From NCBI RefSeq assembly GCF_011075055.1, contig NC_058155.1, forward strand, positions 6,033,537-6,097,536: 64,000 nt of DNA, written 5' to 3'. Shown piece by piece: positions 1 to 11,057 of the stretch (position 1 is its first letter; every line of letters begins with the position of its first letter). The stretch comes from Mangifera indica (taxonomy: Eukaryota; Streptophyta; Magnoliopsida; Sapindales; Anacardiaceae). The notes beneath the pieces are model-generated. The model worked only from the letters and a program-made list of their open reading frames with translations. It had not been told where the DNA came from and searched no databases. The position numbers and the translations under genes are program-made.

Positions 1-590
1 AGTTCCACAACCTTGGGGTCTTCCACCACCAATCTTCCACCAAGAATGATTGGATAAAGTAAATGAGATAAAAGCCAACAAAACTTTCTTGAAATTTTCA
101 TTCAAAATGCCAACCAACCAATTTCAAATGAAGATCTACCCCTTTATATAAGAGGCATGGATGGCAATGATACAATATTTCCCACAAAAGTCAACTAAAA
201 ATGATATGAATTAAGTTAAGTTATTCATTCTAAACCAAACCCATACATAGTAATTAACTAAAGACAAAAGTTAGTTGTTTTTTCCTTAACTTTAGGAATG
301 ATGTTTCCTAACTAAAACAACCAAATTCTAATTTATTTTCAATGTAACTAAAAACCAAGTTTGGGCTTTTTGGGCTTCTCAAAATGGTGTTTGGACGTTT
401 GGGCCATTGATGGACTTCCAAAGTCACACTTTTGGATCAATTGGAGCAAGCAATTCACTTGGGCCTTAGGTGCATGTAATGAAATTATACCCAAAAGTGG
501 TTTTGGGTCAAAATTGAAGGTGCAATGCTTCTTTTGACTTGGAATTTGCTAGAACTTCATTTTTCTTGGTTTCAAAGGTTGCATGGATCC
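1..590. other. Gene-free left edge
   Basis: No coding region is supported here; short open frames lack codon structure or recognisable domains. The stretch is AT-rich with some G-rich patches. Homology to the copy near 51.94 kb starts at about 588, so this part lies outside the segmental duplication. It could be the end of an unrecognised transposon, but no terminal repeat was found. Confidence 0.4.
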
Positions 591-759
591 TCCAAGTGGG
601 CTGACTCAACCCGCCTAGGCATAGCCCAGTCCCTAGTCACAATGGGCCATGAGAGCCAGCACAACCAACTGTCATGGCCAATTGTGATTAGCCCCATTGC
701 TAATTTGAAAGTCTTACAGTATATTGTAAGCATTTTGTGACATGTGTTGTAATTCATCA

Positions 760-898
760 ATAATGCTATGTGTACATTCTTTTGATACACAAATAATTTA
801 TCATCATATGATTGAGTGTTACTTATCTTTAATTTAAAATTATTTGATCATATAATAACACACCACTATGTACAAAAAATACATACGTATAGTTTTAT
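760..898. mobile_element. Palindromic MITE, copy 1
   Basis: A fold-back sequence of about 140 bp. It begins near AATGCTATGTGTAC, passes CATATGATTGAGTGTTAC, then returns as the inverted partner and ends near ATACGTATAGTTTTAT. The same structure recurs at 20980, 22993, 23848, 46292 and 52121. It has no coding capacity. Copy 1 and the 52121 copy occupy the same position upstream of PMEI A and D, so that insertion predates the duplication. Confidence 0.65.
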
Positions 899-1052
899 CT
901 TTAATTTAAAATTTTTGTTTGTCTTCTTTTTAAAATATAGTTATCAATCATTAAATATTAGCAAATTATGGCAATTTTTTAAAATATATTTTCCTTTATT
1001 ATTATTTTATATTGACATCATAAAGTAAGTTATCAAAACCTTCTAAATACAA
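883..1052 (+). repeat. Left copy of host segment flanking the hAT palindrome
   Basis: This host-type sequence is also present at 8249-8475 on the other side of the hAT pair, and as one continuous copy at 52254-52484. Both copies end at the same TTCTAAATACAACCC, but the left one lacks about 60 bp around AAATTTGTATCC. The flanking duplication is far longer than a hAT target duplication, so it came from a rearrangement or a second duplication. Confidence 0.65.
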
Positions 1053-1171
1053 CCCATGTCACAAAATGCTTACAATATTTTGTGACATGTGTTAGGTGAC
1101 GATAAATTTTTTAAAAAGTAGCCTTTATACTCCATGTCACAAAAAAAGTGTCACAACAACCCATGTCACAA
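1053..1171. other. Rearranged junction 5' of left hAT copy
   Basis: Short inverted and direct copies of a CATGTCACAAAATG motif are packed here. Positions 1056-1090 form a hairpin of ATGTCACAAAAT against ATTTTGTGACAT. The same motif is found in the host flank (730-750) and at the palindrome centre (5189-5330). The 5' terminal region of the left hAT copy is missing and this patchwork replaces it. Confidence 0.5.
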
Positions 1172-1967
1172 AATGGACTTCTCCGGCTCAGACGGTGGCT
1201 GACGACGATTATTTTCCGTTGTTGTTGTGACCGATGACTTCTCAAGCAATGACAGGAAGCTGGTGTTTTGTAAGGCTTTGAAAACTTTTGGATCAATTGC
1301 TTAATTAAGGCTAGGAAAACTTATTGAAAATTTTTCAAATTTAACTGCATGGCATGAATTTATGTTTGTAGTACAGTGAATGTGTTTGAAAACTTTGTAC
1401 AGTGAATGTGTTTATTGCTTTCAAATTTAAAACAAAGCAGTGATCCTTGGTTTATTAAAATCATAGGTCAATTTATATAAACAAATATGAATTCCCAATT
1501 AGAAAATATTAGTTGATTTATTATTAATTTGTAATTTTATATTACGAATTTATAATTTTATTATATATCTGTATTGAATATCCGGATTGAATGTATTTCA
1601 TTCGTAATGTGGTTAGTTTCTAAGAATTTGAAAGTTGAATATCAGTCTTTCTTTGATACCCTATTTACATATAATGAACTAATATATGATAATTTATAAC
1701 AATTATTATTGCAAATAATGAATATTGAAATTCAAATTACGAATGTATGAAGATATGTATTGTGATCAAATTACGAATATTGTTATTTAGAATGAATGTA
1801 TGGAATTATGTATGTTGAAATTCCATAGTTGAATTAAATAATAAAAGTGATTATGAGTTTTTGAGTATTTGACTTTCATATAACAAATATTGATGATATT
1901 AAATTTTAAAATTAAAAGTTATATTTTAGGGTTAGGGTTTATAAAAGTTTTTATTTTTAATATTAAA

Positions 1968-2004
<37 letters not shown>

Positions 2005-5000
2005 TGGTATTTTGATTTTATTGTTATTTTATATGCAATAGATAAACAAAGTGAAAGTATGTCCTCATCTAGATCTGGAGTTTCTTCAACACCATGTCGA
2101 GTGAAAGGTGATATTACTTGGACACATGTTTGTGAGAGTATAGATGAGAATGGAAAGAAGATGTTAAAGTGTTTATATTGTGATAAGACAATTAGAGGAG
2201 GTGGGATATATAGAATGAAGCAACATTTGGCCAAAAAAAAAAAGGGATGTTGGTCCATGCACTAAAGTTCCTCATGATGTTAGATATCAAATGGTCAATG
2301 CATTAGATGAGATTGCAGCGAAAAATAAAGAAAGACAAGAATTTCGCAGGCATGCAACTCCTTTTGGTGCTACTATACCTCCATTTGAGGGTGATATTGT
2401 AGTTGAAGAATTTGAAGGGTTGTCTCCTTCTATGAACATGACTGAAGGTAATACTTGTATTGGGTCTTTTGGAAAACAAATTAGACTTACAAATGATTCA
2501 AAAAGAAAAAGACTGATTGGTGTTGGGGATTTTTTTGCTCCAAGGACCACTAGTGGGGCTCAACCTTCAATAAAGAGTGTTTTGGTTGGAAAAGAAGCCA
2601 AATGGAGAGCTGATATAGCTGTTGTGAGGTTCCTATATGATGCTTGTATCCTTCTGAATGCATTAAATTCTATTTATTTCCAACCTATGTTAGATGCCAT
2701 TATTGTAATTGGGTATGGATATAAGCAGCCGACATTTCATGAAGCACGAGTGAATTTGTTGAATGATTCAAAGAAGGAAGTGCAATTACTTATTGATAGT
2801 TACAGAAAAAATTGAGAAGAAGTTGGTGGTACACTTATGGCTGATGGTTGGATAGATATTTCTTGTAGGTTGCTGATAAATTTTTTAGTATATTGTCCAA
2901 AAGGGATTTGTTTTATCAAATCAGCAGATGCATTGATGTTGTAAAGGGGGCAGACACATTATTTAAGTTGTTTGAGGAAATAGTATTATGGGTTGGGCCT
3001 AAGAGCATTGTCCATTTTGTGACTGATAATGGAGCTAATTATAAAGCAGCTGGAGGATTATTGTCTGAAAAATATAAAAATATTACTTGGTCGCCTTGTG
3101 TCACACATTGTATCAATTTGATTTTGAAAGATATTGGTGAAATGGATCACATTATTAGAATTTCCAAATGTGCATCTCTTGTGACAAAGTTCATTTATAA
3201 TCATACATTATTGATAGCTTGGTTGAGGAAGAGAGAAGGATGGAAAGAAATTATATGGCCTGGTGCAACCCGATTTGCTACGACTTTCATCGCATTGCAA
3301 AGTCTTTTTTAGCATAAGCATGACTTACAAGCAATGGTGACTGACAGGTTTTTTATTAATTCTAGATATGCAAAGAGTAATCAAGGCAAAGAGGTTGTGA
3401 TCATAATTTTGAATAATGATTTTTGGAACGAAATGGGTATAATTATAAAAGTTGTGGAACCATTAATGTGTTTGCTTCGTATTGTAGACTCAGATGAACG
3501 ACCTTTATTAGGATATGTCTATGATGGAATGCATAGAGCTAGATTGGGGATAAAAAAATTGTTTAAGAATAAAAAGAAATTCTATAAGCCTTATACTCAA
3601 ATAATCAAGTTGAGGTGGGATAAGACATTGCGTTGAAGTATTCATGCAGCTACGTATTACTTGAATCCTGTATTTCAGTATGATCGTGAATCTTTCTGTA
3701 CAAAACCAGAGGTATTACAGGGTTTTCTAGATGTTGTTGAGAGTAAAACATGTATGTTTAATGTTAATAAGGCGAAGTTAGTAGAAGAAAGCAGAATGTT
3801 TCGTGATTGCGAGGGGAGTTTCTCGCGTCAGCTTGCTATTGAAACATGCAAAACCACACGACCTGGTATGAATTTAATTTATATGTTTCTTATGTCTCGA
3901 TTCTTTTTCCAATTTATAAAATTCTATCACAATTATTTACATGTTATTTTGTATTAGATGAATGATAGAGACCATATGGGTACAGTACTCCCAATTTACA
4001 GAAGTTTGCAATGAAAATTTTTAGTCAAACTTCAACATCTTCAGGCTGTGAGCATAATTGGAGTGTTTTTTAACGCACACATACTAAAAAGAGAAATAAA
4101 TTGGAGCATCAACGTGTAAATGATCTTGTTTTTATTCATTATAACTTACGGTTGCAAAACAGGTAACACAATTATCAATTATGTTTCATTACATTTATAA
4201 ATATTTTTATTTAAACTATTTTATCATGTTTAATGATTATTTCCAACTTTACATGTGCCCTATTTAATGCTCTTTAATCTTTACTTTTTATCATTTTGGC
4301 TATTTAGGTTATGTTATAAGAAATCAAATTTTGATCCAATTGATTATGAAAGTATCGATAAAAAAGATTTTTGGATAGTAGACGAGGAAGAGGAGTTCGG
4401 TAAACTTAATGCAGATGAATTGGATCAAATACTTTATGGAGAGGGATCTATTCCTATCAATAATGATTCAACAAATTATGATTTGTCACATAATTTTCCA
4501 AGTAAAAATATTTTTTTAGTACTTACACAAATATTTATACACTTATATAAATAATTGATTTTTTAGGCTGAAAGAAAATAAAATATTCAATTATAAATTT
4601 TGTAGATAATACTATTGAAAAAGATGGTGTAGAAGATGAACAATTGATAGAGGGTGCAACAGAAGCGATGACAGGATCTTTTATCATTAGTGATAATAAA
4701 AAATGACTAATTATTCATTTATTAAACTTTATATTAAACAAATTATATTTTTGATATGTTTTGTTAAATGTTGAATTGAATATTATTTGTTTAATAATGG
4801 TTATATTGATTGGTTGATTTTATATTTTATTTAATGCATATATTAGATTTCTGATTTGTTTTAGTGTTCAATAATTAATAGTGCATGTGTTTGTAAAATT
4901 GGATTTGTTTTATGTATATGTTTTGTTTTGATGCAAAGTTAAATGTTATTACTTATTATATTTATGTTTAATAATGCATATATTTTGTTAATTGTGAAAA

Positions 5001-5180
5001 TTAAAAAGTATGCACAATATAAAATTTACTGTGTAAAACATATGTAATTACTAATTAAACATATTTTTTTTAGGATTTTACATAAAACCGGTCGAAACGG
5101 TCTAATCGACTGGTTCAAATGGTCCGACCGAAACCAGTACTTAAAACGGTTTTTATCCCAGACCGATTTTGAAAACCTTA
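1172..5180 (+). mobile_element. hAT element, left copy (5' end lost)
   Basis: A hAT-type element with the transposase relic on the + strand. The 3' end is near 5180, where the sequence CCGATTTTGAAAACCTTA resembles the inverse of the outer end of the right copy (CCGGTTTTTAAAACCATG). The region before 5180 carries ACCGGT/GACCGA-type subterminal motifs. The 5' terminus is absent: the right copy continues about 395 bp beyond the point where this one stops. An AT dinucleotide run of about 36 bp lies at 1967-2002. No intact target duplication was found. Confidence 0.7.
2059..4706 (+). pseudogene. hAT transposase relic, left copy (BED finger/DUF659/dimerisation)
   Basis: The start ATG at 2059 opens a BED-type zinc finger with a CLYC pair and a downstream KQHL histidine. 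A DUF659-like region follows from about 2590 (ADIAVVRFLYDACILLNALN), then the RNase-H-like core with FVTDNGANYKAAGG near 3020 and TWSPCVTHCINLILKDIGEM near 3090. The dimerisation segment lies at 4035-4160 (CEHNWSVF ... KKRNKLEHQRVNDLV). The gene is broken by a frameshift in the A-run near 2236, a TGA at 2813, a TAG at 3310, a TGA near 3634 and a TAA near 4070. Probable introns lie at about 3868-3957 and 4163-4307. It would have catalysed cut-and-paste transposition; this copy cannot make the protein. Confidence 0.8.
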
Positions 5181-5337
5181 AACATGTATGAATTACAACA
5201 CATGTCACAAAATGCTGACAATATACTGTAAGACCTAACTTCGCCTTACTAACATTACTCTGCTTACAATATACTATAACACATGTTACAAAATGCTTAC
5301 AATATACAATATTCTGTGACATGTGTAAATACAATAT
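5181..5337. other. Patchwork at the palindrome centre
   Basis: Positions 5189-5235 are the reverse complement of host flank 711-757. A short inverted transposase fragment follows (matching about 3765-3800), then two further copies of the ACATGTCACAAAATGC/CTTACAATATAC motif, then the same transposase fragment again as the right arm starts. Short, repeated, inverted patches like this are the pattern left by template switching during repair. Confidence 0.6.
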
Positions 5338-7046
5338 TCTACTTTCCTCTACTAACTTCACCTTACTAACATTAAACATACATGTTTTACTCTCAACAAC
5401 ATCTAGAAAACCCTGTAATACCTCTGGTTTTGTGTAGAAAGATTCACGATCATACTGAAATGCAGGATTCAAGTAATACGCAGCTACATGAATACCTCGA
5501 CGCAATGTCTTATCCCACCTCAACTTGATTATTTGATTATAAGGCTTGTAGAATTTCTTTTTATTCTTAAACAACTTCTTTATCCCCAATCTAGCTCTAT
5601 GCATTCCATCATAGACATATCCTAATGAAGGTCGTTCATCTGAGTCTATAATACGAAGCAAACGTATCAATGGTTCCACAACTTTTACAATTATACCTAT
5701 TTCATTCCAAAAATCATTATTCAAAATTATGATCACAACCTCTTTGCCTTGATTACTGTTTGCATATCTAGAATTAATAAAAAACCTGTCAGTGACCATC
5801 GCTTGTAAGTCATGCTTATGCTCAAAAAGACTTTGTAATGCGATGAAAGTCGTAGCAAATCGGGTTGCACCAGGTTGTATAATTTCTCTCCATCCTTCTC
5901 TCTTCCTCAACCAAGCTATCAATAATGTATGATTATAAACGAACTTTGTCACAACAGATGCACATTTGGAAATTCTAATAATGTGATCCATTTCACCAAT
6001 ATCTTTCAAAATCAAATTGATACAATGTGTGACACAAGGCGACCAAGTAATATTTTTATATTTTTCAGACAATAATCCTCCAACTACTTTATAATTAGCT
6101 CCATTATCAGTCACAAAATGGACGATGCTCTTTGGCCCAACCCATAATACTATTTCCTCAAACAACCTAAATAATGTGTCTATCCCTTTTACAACATTAG
6201 ATGCATCTACTGATTTGATAAAACAAATCCATTTTGGACAATATACTAAAAAATTTATCAGCGACCTACTAGAAATATCTGTCCAACCATCAACCATAAG
6301 TATACAACCAACTTCTTCCCAATTTTTTCTGTAACTATCAATAAATAATTGCACTTCCTTCTTTAAATCATTCAACAAATTCACTCGTGCTTCATGATAT
6401 GTCGACTGCTTATATCCAGACCCAATTGCAGTAATGGCATCGAACATAGGTTGGAAATAAATAGAATTTAATACATTCAGAGGGATACAAGCATCATATA
6501 AGAACCTCACAACAGCCATATCAACTCTCCATTTGGCTTCTTTTCCAGCCAAAACACTCTTTATTGAAGGTTGAGCTCTACTAGTAGTCCTTGGAGCAAA
6601 AAAATCCCCAACACCAATCGTTCATTTTCTTTTTGAATCATTTGTAAGTCTAATTTGTTTTCCAAAAGACCCAATACCAATATTACCTTCAGTCATGTTC
6701 ATAGGAGGAGACAACCCTTGAAATTCTTCAACTGCAATATCACCCTCAAATGGAGGTATAGTAGCACCAAAAGGAGTTGCATGCTTACGAAATTCTTGTC
6801 TTTTTTTTTTTTTGTTGCAATCTCATCTAATGCATTAACCATTTGATATCTAACATCATGAGGAACTTTAGTGCATGGACCAACATCCCCTTTTTTTCCA
6901 GCCAAATGTTGCTTCATTCTATATATCCCACCTCCTTTAATTGTCTTACCACAATATAAACACTTTAACATCTTCTTTCCATTCTCATCTATACTCTCAC
7001 AAACATGTGTCCAAGTAATATCACCTTTCACTCGACATGGTGTTGA
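5338..7046 (-). pseudogene. hAT transposase relic, right copy
   Basis: Reading leftward, a BED finger (CLYCGKTIKGGGIYRMKQHL) is encoded at about 7030-6870. A frameshift follows in the T13 run near 6800 and a stop near 6626. The DUF659 and RNase-H-like core is then open from about 6552 to 5345, including FVTDNGANYKVVGG and TWSPCVTHCINLIL. This core is better preserved than in the left copy. The open frame runs on past 5338 into junction sequence, giving an artificial tail that is not transposase. The first exon start is deleted and the C-terminal dimerisation region is absent, so no functional enzyme is expected. Confidence 0.8.
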
Positions 7047-8248
7047 AGAAATTTTATATAAAATTAAATATTAAAAATAAAAACTTTTATAAACCCTAAC
7101 CCTAAAATATAACTTTTAATTTTAAAATTTAATATCATCAATATTTGTTATGTGAAAGTCAAATACTCAAAAACTCATAATCACTTTTATTATTTAATTC
7201 AACTATGGAATTTCAACATACATAATTTCATACATTCATTCTAAATAACAATATTCGTAATTTGATCACAATACATATCTTCATACATTCGTAATTTGAA
7301 TTTCAATATTCATTATTTGCAATAATAATTGTTATAAATTATCATATATTAGTTCATTATATGTAAATAGGGTATCACAGAATGACTGATATTCAACTTT
7401 CAAATTCTTAGAAACTAACCACATTATGAATGAAATACATTCAATCCAGATATTCAATACAGATATATAATAAAATTATAAATTCGTAATATAAAATTAC
7501 AAATTAATAATAAATCAACTAATATTTTCTAATTGGGAATTCATATTTGTTTATATAAATTGACCTATGATTTTAATAAACCAAGGATCACTGCTTTGTT
7601 TTAAATTTGAAAGCAATAAACACATTCACTGTACAAAGTTTTCAAACGCATTCACTGTACTACAAACATAAATTCATTCCATGCAGTTAAATTTGAAGAT
7701 TTTTCAATAAGTTTTCCTAGCCTTAATTAACAATTGATCCAAAAGTTTTCAAAGCCTTACAAAACACCAGCTTCCCGTCGTTGCCTAAGAAGTCGTCGGT
7801 CACAGCAGCAACGAAAAATCGTCGTCATCAGCCACCATCTGAGTTGAAGAAGTCGGCGTCAAACGTTACAAATATAGTAGTGAAACTGCTGCCTTGTAAG
7901 CCTGCAAACCAACACACCTCGGCGGCAACGTCGTCGTCGGCCGTCGTCAACTACCATTGTCGGTAAGGAACAAGAAGGAACAAGAAATTCGGCCTTGAAA
8001 TTCGTCGGCTGCAGCAATTGAGATTGCGACTGCGTGCACTGCAAGGAAGAGGAAGAAAAACAGTGTTTATATGTAGCTTTGAACCGGATTCTGCAGGACC
8101 GCAGTTCAGGAGAGACCCAACGGTTCAACCGCGGTCCAATCTGATTTTTACACTAAAACTGTTTATTCTTCAACAGTACTCGGCTACAGTGTCGGTTCAC
8201 GGACCGACCGGTTCAACCGGCCGGTCCGGTCCGGTTTTTAAAACCATG
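5338..8248 (-). mobile_element. hAT element, right copy (5' end present, 3' end lost)
   Basis: Inverted relative to the left copy. Its outer (5') end is at about 8248, where the reverse complement begins CATGGTTTTAAAAACCGG and is followed inward by repeated CCGGACCGGCCGGTT-type motifs, a common hAT end structure. The region 7860-8248 is richer in G and C than its surroundings and has no equivalent in the left copy. The element stops at about 5338 inside the transposase gene, so the dimerisation region and the 3' end are missing. Confidence 0.7.
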
Positions 8249-8475
8249 GTTTTATTAATAATTCATTTATATTTGAAAGTTGTTTGTTTGTCTTATTTTT
8301 AAAATATAGTTATCAATCATAAATTTGTATCCATTAAAAGAGAATCTAGATTAGGAGAAGTTATTTTGGTAATTAAATATTAGCAAATTATGGCAATTTT
8401 TTAAAATATATTTTCCTTTATTATTATTTTATATTGACATCATAAAGTAAGTTATCAAAACCTTCTAAATACAAC
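8249..8475 (+). repeat. Right copy of host segment flanking the hAT palindrome
   Basis: Matches 52254-52490 and overlaps in content with 883-1052. It then runs without a break into the PMEI A leader, so this is the true upstream sequence of that gene. Confidence 0.65.
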
Positions 8476-8494
8476 CCAAATATCTATTTATGTC

Positions 8495-8500
8495 TATATA
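8495..8500 (+). promoter_or_regulatory. Candidate TATA box of PMEI A
   Basis: A TATATA within GTCTATATATTCTTGG lies about 115 bp before the ATG and is kept at the same place before PMEI D (about 52502). Position and conservation fit a TATA box, but the DNA is AT-rich and there are no transcript data. Confidence 0.35.
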
Positions 8501-8614
8501 TTCTTGGATTCTGCATTAAAGAGTCAAGACATCTAATTTTTATATTTACATAAAGACATTATGTAGCCCTACATCCATTAGCCCTTTAACTCAAGCAACA
8601 ACTAGCAATTAACC

Positions 8615-9229
8615 ATGAATGCACCCAGAACTTCAATGACTTTTCATCAGAATTATCCTCTATTGACCATCATATCACAAATATTTTCCATTTCTTTCGT
8701 CTTACTTCTTCACTCTCCTTCGCCAACACTTGCTCTCTCGACATCAAGCAACGACGGTCCATCCAGTTTAGTCAACAGCGTTTGCAAAGAAACGACCCAC
8801 TGTAGTTACAAAAATTGTGTAGCCGCTCTCGCATTGGATCCTAAAGCCTTGTCTGCAACAAACGTGAAATTGTTGGCGCAGATCGCGCTAAACTTGGCTG
8901 TATCTAATACTACAAGCAGCTTAACATACATAGATGCAATGGCAAAGAAGGAAAGATCTTCACCAAGACTGAAATTGGCACTTGAGTACTGCGTTTCAGA
9001 GTATGAATATACCGTGAATGCATTCAAAGCTTCTTTGGGCGACTTGGAAGTAGATCCTTTGTACGCAAATTATGATGCTCTAGTTGCTTATGATGGTGCA
9101 TATAACTGTGCAGACAAGCTGAAATCTGAAGGGTTTCAATCTCAAGATGTGGATTCAATTAGGACTAGAAATAATTATGTGAGCATTTATAGCGACATTG
9201 GAGGTACTATTACCAATAAGATGATCTGA
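8615..9229 (+). CDS. PMEI-domain secreted protein A (Pla a 1-like putative invertase inhibitor)
   Basis: A single-exon gene of 204 residues. The N-terminus has a long hydrophobic stretch (about residues 17-41, IISQIFSISFVLLLHSPSPT), a likely signal peptide, so the product should enter the apoplast. The mature part has the four-helix PMEI layout: an N-terminal hairpin with VCKETTHC and NCVAAL cysteines, then a helical core with YIDAMAKKE, LEYCVSEYEYTV and YNCADKL. Relatives inhibit cell-wall or vacuolar invertase or pectin methylesterase; the sequence does not decide which. The closest style is the putative invertase inhibitor group that includes plane pollen Pla a 1. The start matches that of the other copies and is the first ATG after the candidate TATA box. 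It lies about 370 bp from the hAT end. No defect is seen. Confidence 0.85.
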   Translation: MNAPRTSMTFHQNYPLLTIISQIFSISFVLLLHSPSPTLALSTSSNDGPSSLVNSVCKETTHCSYKNCVAALALDPKALSATNVKLLAQIALNLAVSNTTSSLTYIDAMAKKERSSPRLKLALEYCVSEYEYTVNAFKASLGDLEVDPLYANYDALVAYDGAYNCADKLKSEGFQSQDVDSIRTRNNYVSIYSDIGGTITNKMI

Positions 9230-11057
9230 ATTCATTGATTTGTTTAATCCGTATTTGATGAATAATGAACTTATTTTCTTGGAAAGTTTGGTTTGATTAT
9301 GTAATGCCAAAAATCCTTTGCTGTTTGATTCTAAAAATTACTGTTTTTGTACTGGAGGTTGCTACAACGATTATTCAATCATGGACTAAACACTTCATGG
9401 TTGAATGGTTGTATTATCAACGTCCCTTACAGGGAACAAATTTTCAAATTGTTTATTTGAATACAGAATGTGGATAATTTAATTTTATTAATTTGGTATA
9501 TAAATGAATAATTCCATAATATATATATATATATATTCACAATATGAATATTGGTATACATATATGTGATTACATCAATTTTTTATATTAAGAATAGAAG
9601 ACCCACTGCTGGCATCTAGTGAGCATTTTGTGGCATGTATTTTAATTAATACATATTTCAGAGTTGTCTGTTTGTCTTTTTTGCAAGATATAAGGAATTT
9701 TTGGATTTAAGCTGAGTTTATTGATAGTGGGTGGAATTAGTTGTTAAAGTGTTTTTTTCTAATGTGAAAATTTTGCAAATCTCCTTGTTACAACATATCT
9801 TAAACAAAGAAAGAATTGATACAATTTTAATTTCAAAAATAACATTCCATAATAGTATTTCAATACAAAAGGAGATATGTAAGTACATGATTTTGACCAA
9901 AAAAATGCTTAGTCCTGTTTATCCAAAAAATATTCAAAAGATCACATAAAAAATTTGTTATTATAACAATATTATGTAACAAAATATAACAATGTTTATA
10001 CATGATACTAATATTTTAAAAGTCAGATTAAATTGATCAGTTTGATTAAATCAGTGATAAATCAAACTTGGGACATGATTAAATCTTTTTGTAGCCATCA
10101 AATTAAATTAACCTGAGGTTAATCGTGTGAATCATATCAAATTATGATTTAGTCGTTAAATCAAATTATCTAAGCGTCATGTTGACATTAATATAGCTAA
10201 AACATATTTTAAAATATTAATTATATTATGTTGATGTATTTGGTTGGCCGATTCAATCAACTTAGAGACCAACCATTTATTTGGGTCAAAACCCAATTTA
10301 AGCCTAAAAACATTGTATGATACATCATTGGAGACATAAAATTTGAGATAAATAGTAATTTACTTTACATCTCAAGGTCATATTATTTATGGTTAGAAAA
10401 GACAACAAAGACTATAGAAAATTAGTTTTGGATTCGATAATGGCCTTGACTAAAGGGGAAGCCCAATGCCTAATTAAGCATACAATTATTTTCCATTAAA
10501 ATTTACCATAAATTGTACATAGTATAAATAAATTAATTTACATATTGTATAAATTATAAAACATAAATAAATATATACTATGATAATATTCAAATTAATT
10601 AAATTCATTTGATACTTGATCCATTTATAATATTTTATAATAATAAAATAAAAATAAAAATAAAATTATAAACACAAAGAATTATTATTTATGAATTCAT
10701 ATATTTTTTGAAAGAGAATTGATGAGAGAAAATAAGATTGAAAATATAATAAAATAATTGAGATTAAGAGATTTGTAAATGAAAGTGAAAATGAAGAAAA
10801 ATTGAATGAGTTTATATAAAAAAATTAATTAATTAAAAAATTTAAAAAAAAATTGAAGGCCAAGGCTTCTGCCAGCAAAAGGTCAGTCCATGGTCAAATA
10901 AACATCAATAAATTACTATAGATGGACATAACATTGTTATAAGGTTTTGTTTTGTAGACTTTAAATTCACTATTTCATTTTCTGTTAACCTCAGTAAGAT
11001 CAAAATTCATCTCTAAATTCTTGCAAATTTTGCCCTTTGTAATAATCAGTAACAAGC
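9230..11057. other. Gene-free stretch between PMEI A and SPH A
   Basis: No supported gene. Positions 9230-9520 match the sequence after PMEI D. At 9521-9541 there is an AT dinucleotide run, followed by 60 bp (ATTCACAATATGAATATTGG...) shared with 20889-20960 instead of about 410 bp present in module C. An extra, very AT-rich segment at about 10512-10884 is absent from modules B and C; its purine-rich right half loosely resembles the leader of the hAT at 49330-49660, but no ends are visible. Confidence 0.5.

Larger units (their letters stand above)
1172..7853. repeat. Large hAT palindrome (inverted repeat)
   Basis: Left arm 1172-3799 and right arm 5338-7853 are reverse complements over most of their length, with a spacer of about 1.54 kb. 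Arm comparison by eye shows scattered substitutions and small indels, including loss in the right arm of the AT run and the first transposase codons. Transcription through the arms in either direction would give a hairpin RNA with a stem of about 2.5 kb. Confidence 0.8.

Noticed and set aside
816..1028. Small open frame in the left flank
   Set aside because: It spans a MITE and the host flank, is not kept in the module C copy, and has low-complexity AT-rich composition.
1172..8248. The two hAT copies as one composite transposon
   Set aside because: The outer ends do not match as a pair, there is no target duplication, and the host flank is duplicated over 170 bp or more.
7781..8302. Open frames in the GC-richer DNA near 8 kb
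   Set aside because: They lie in the 5' terminal region of the right hAT copy, overlap on both strands and show no domain.
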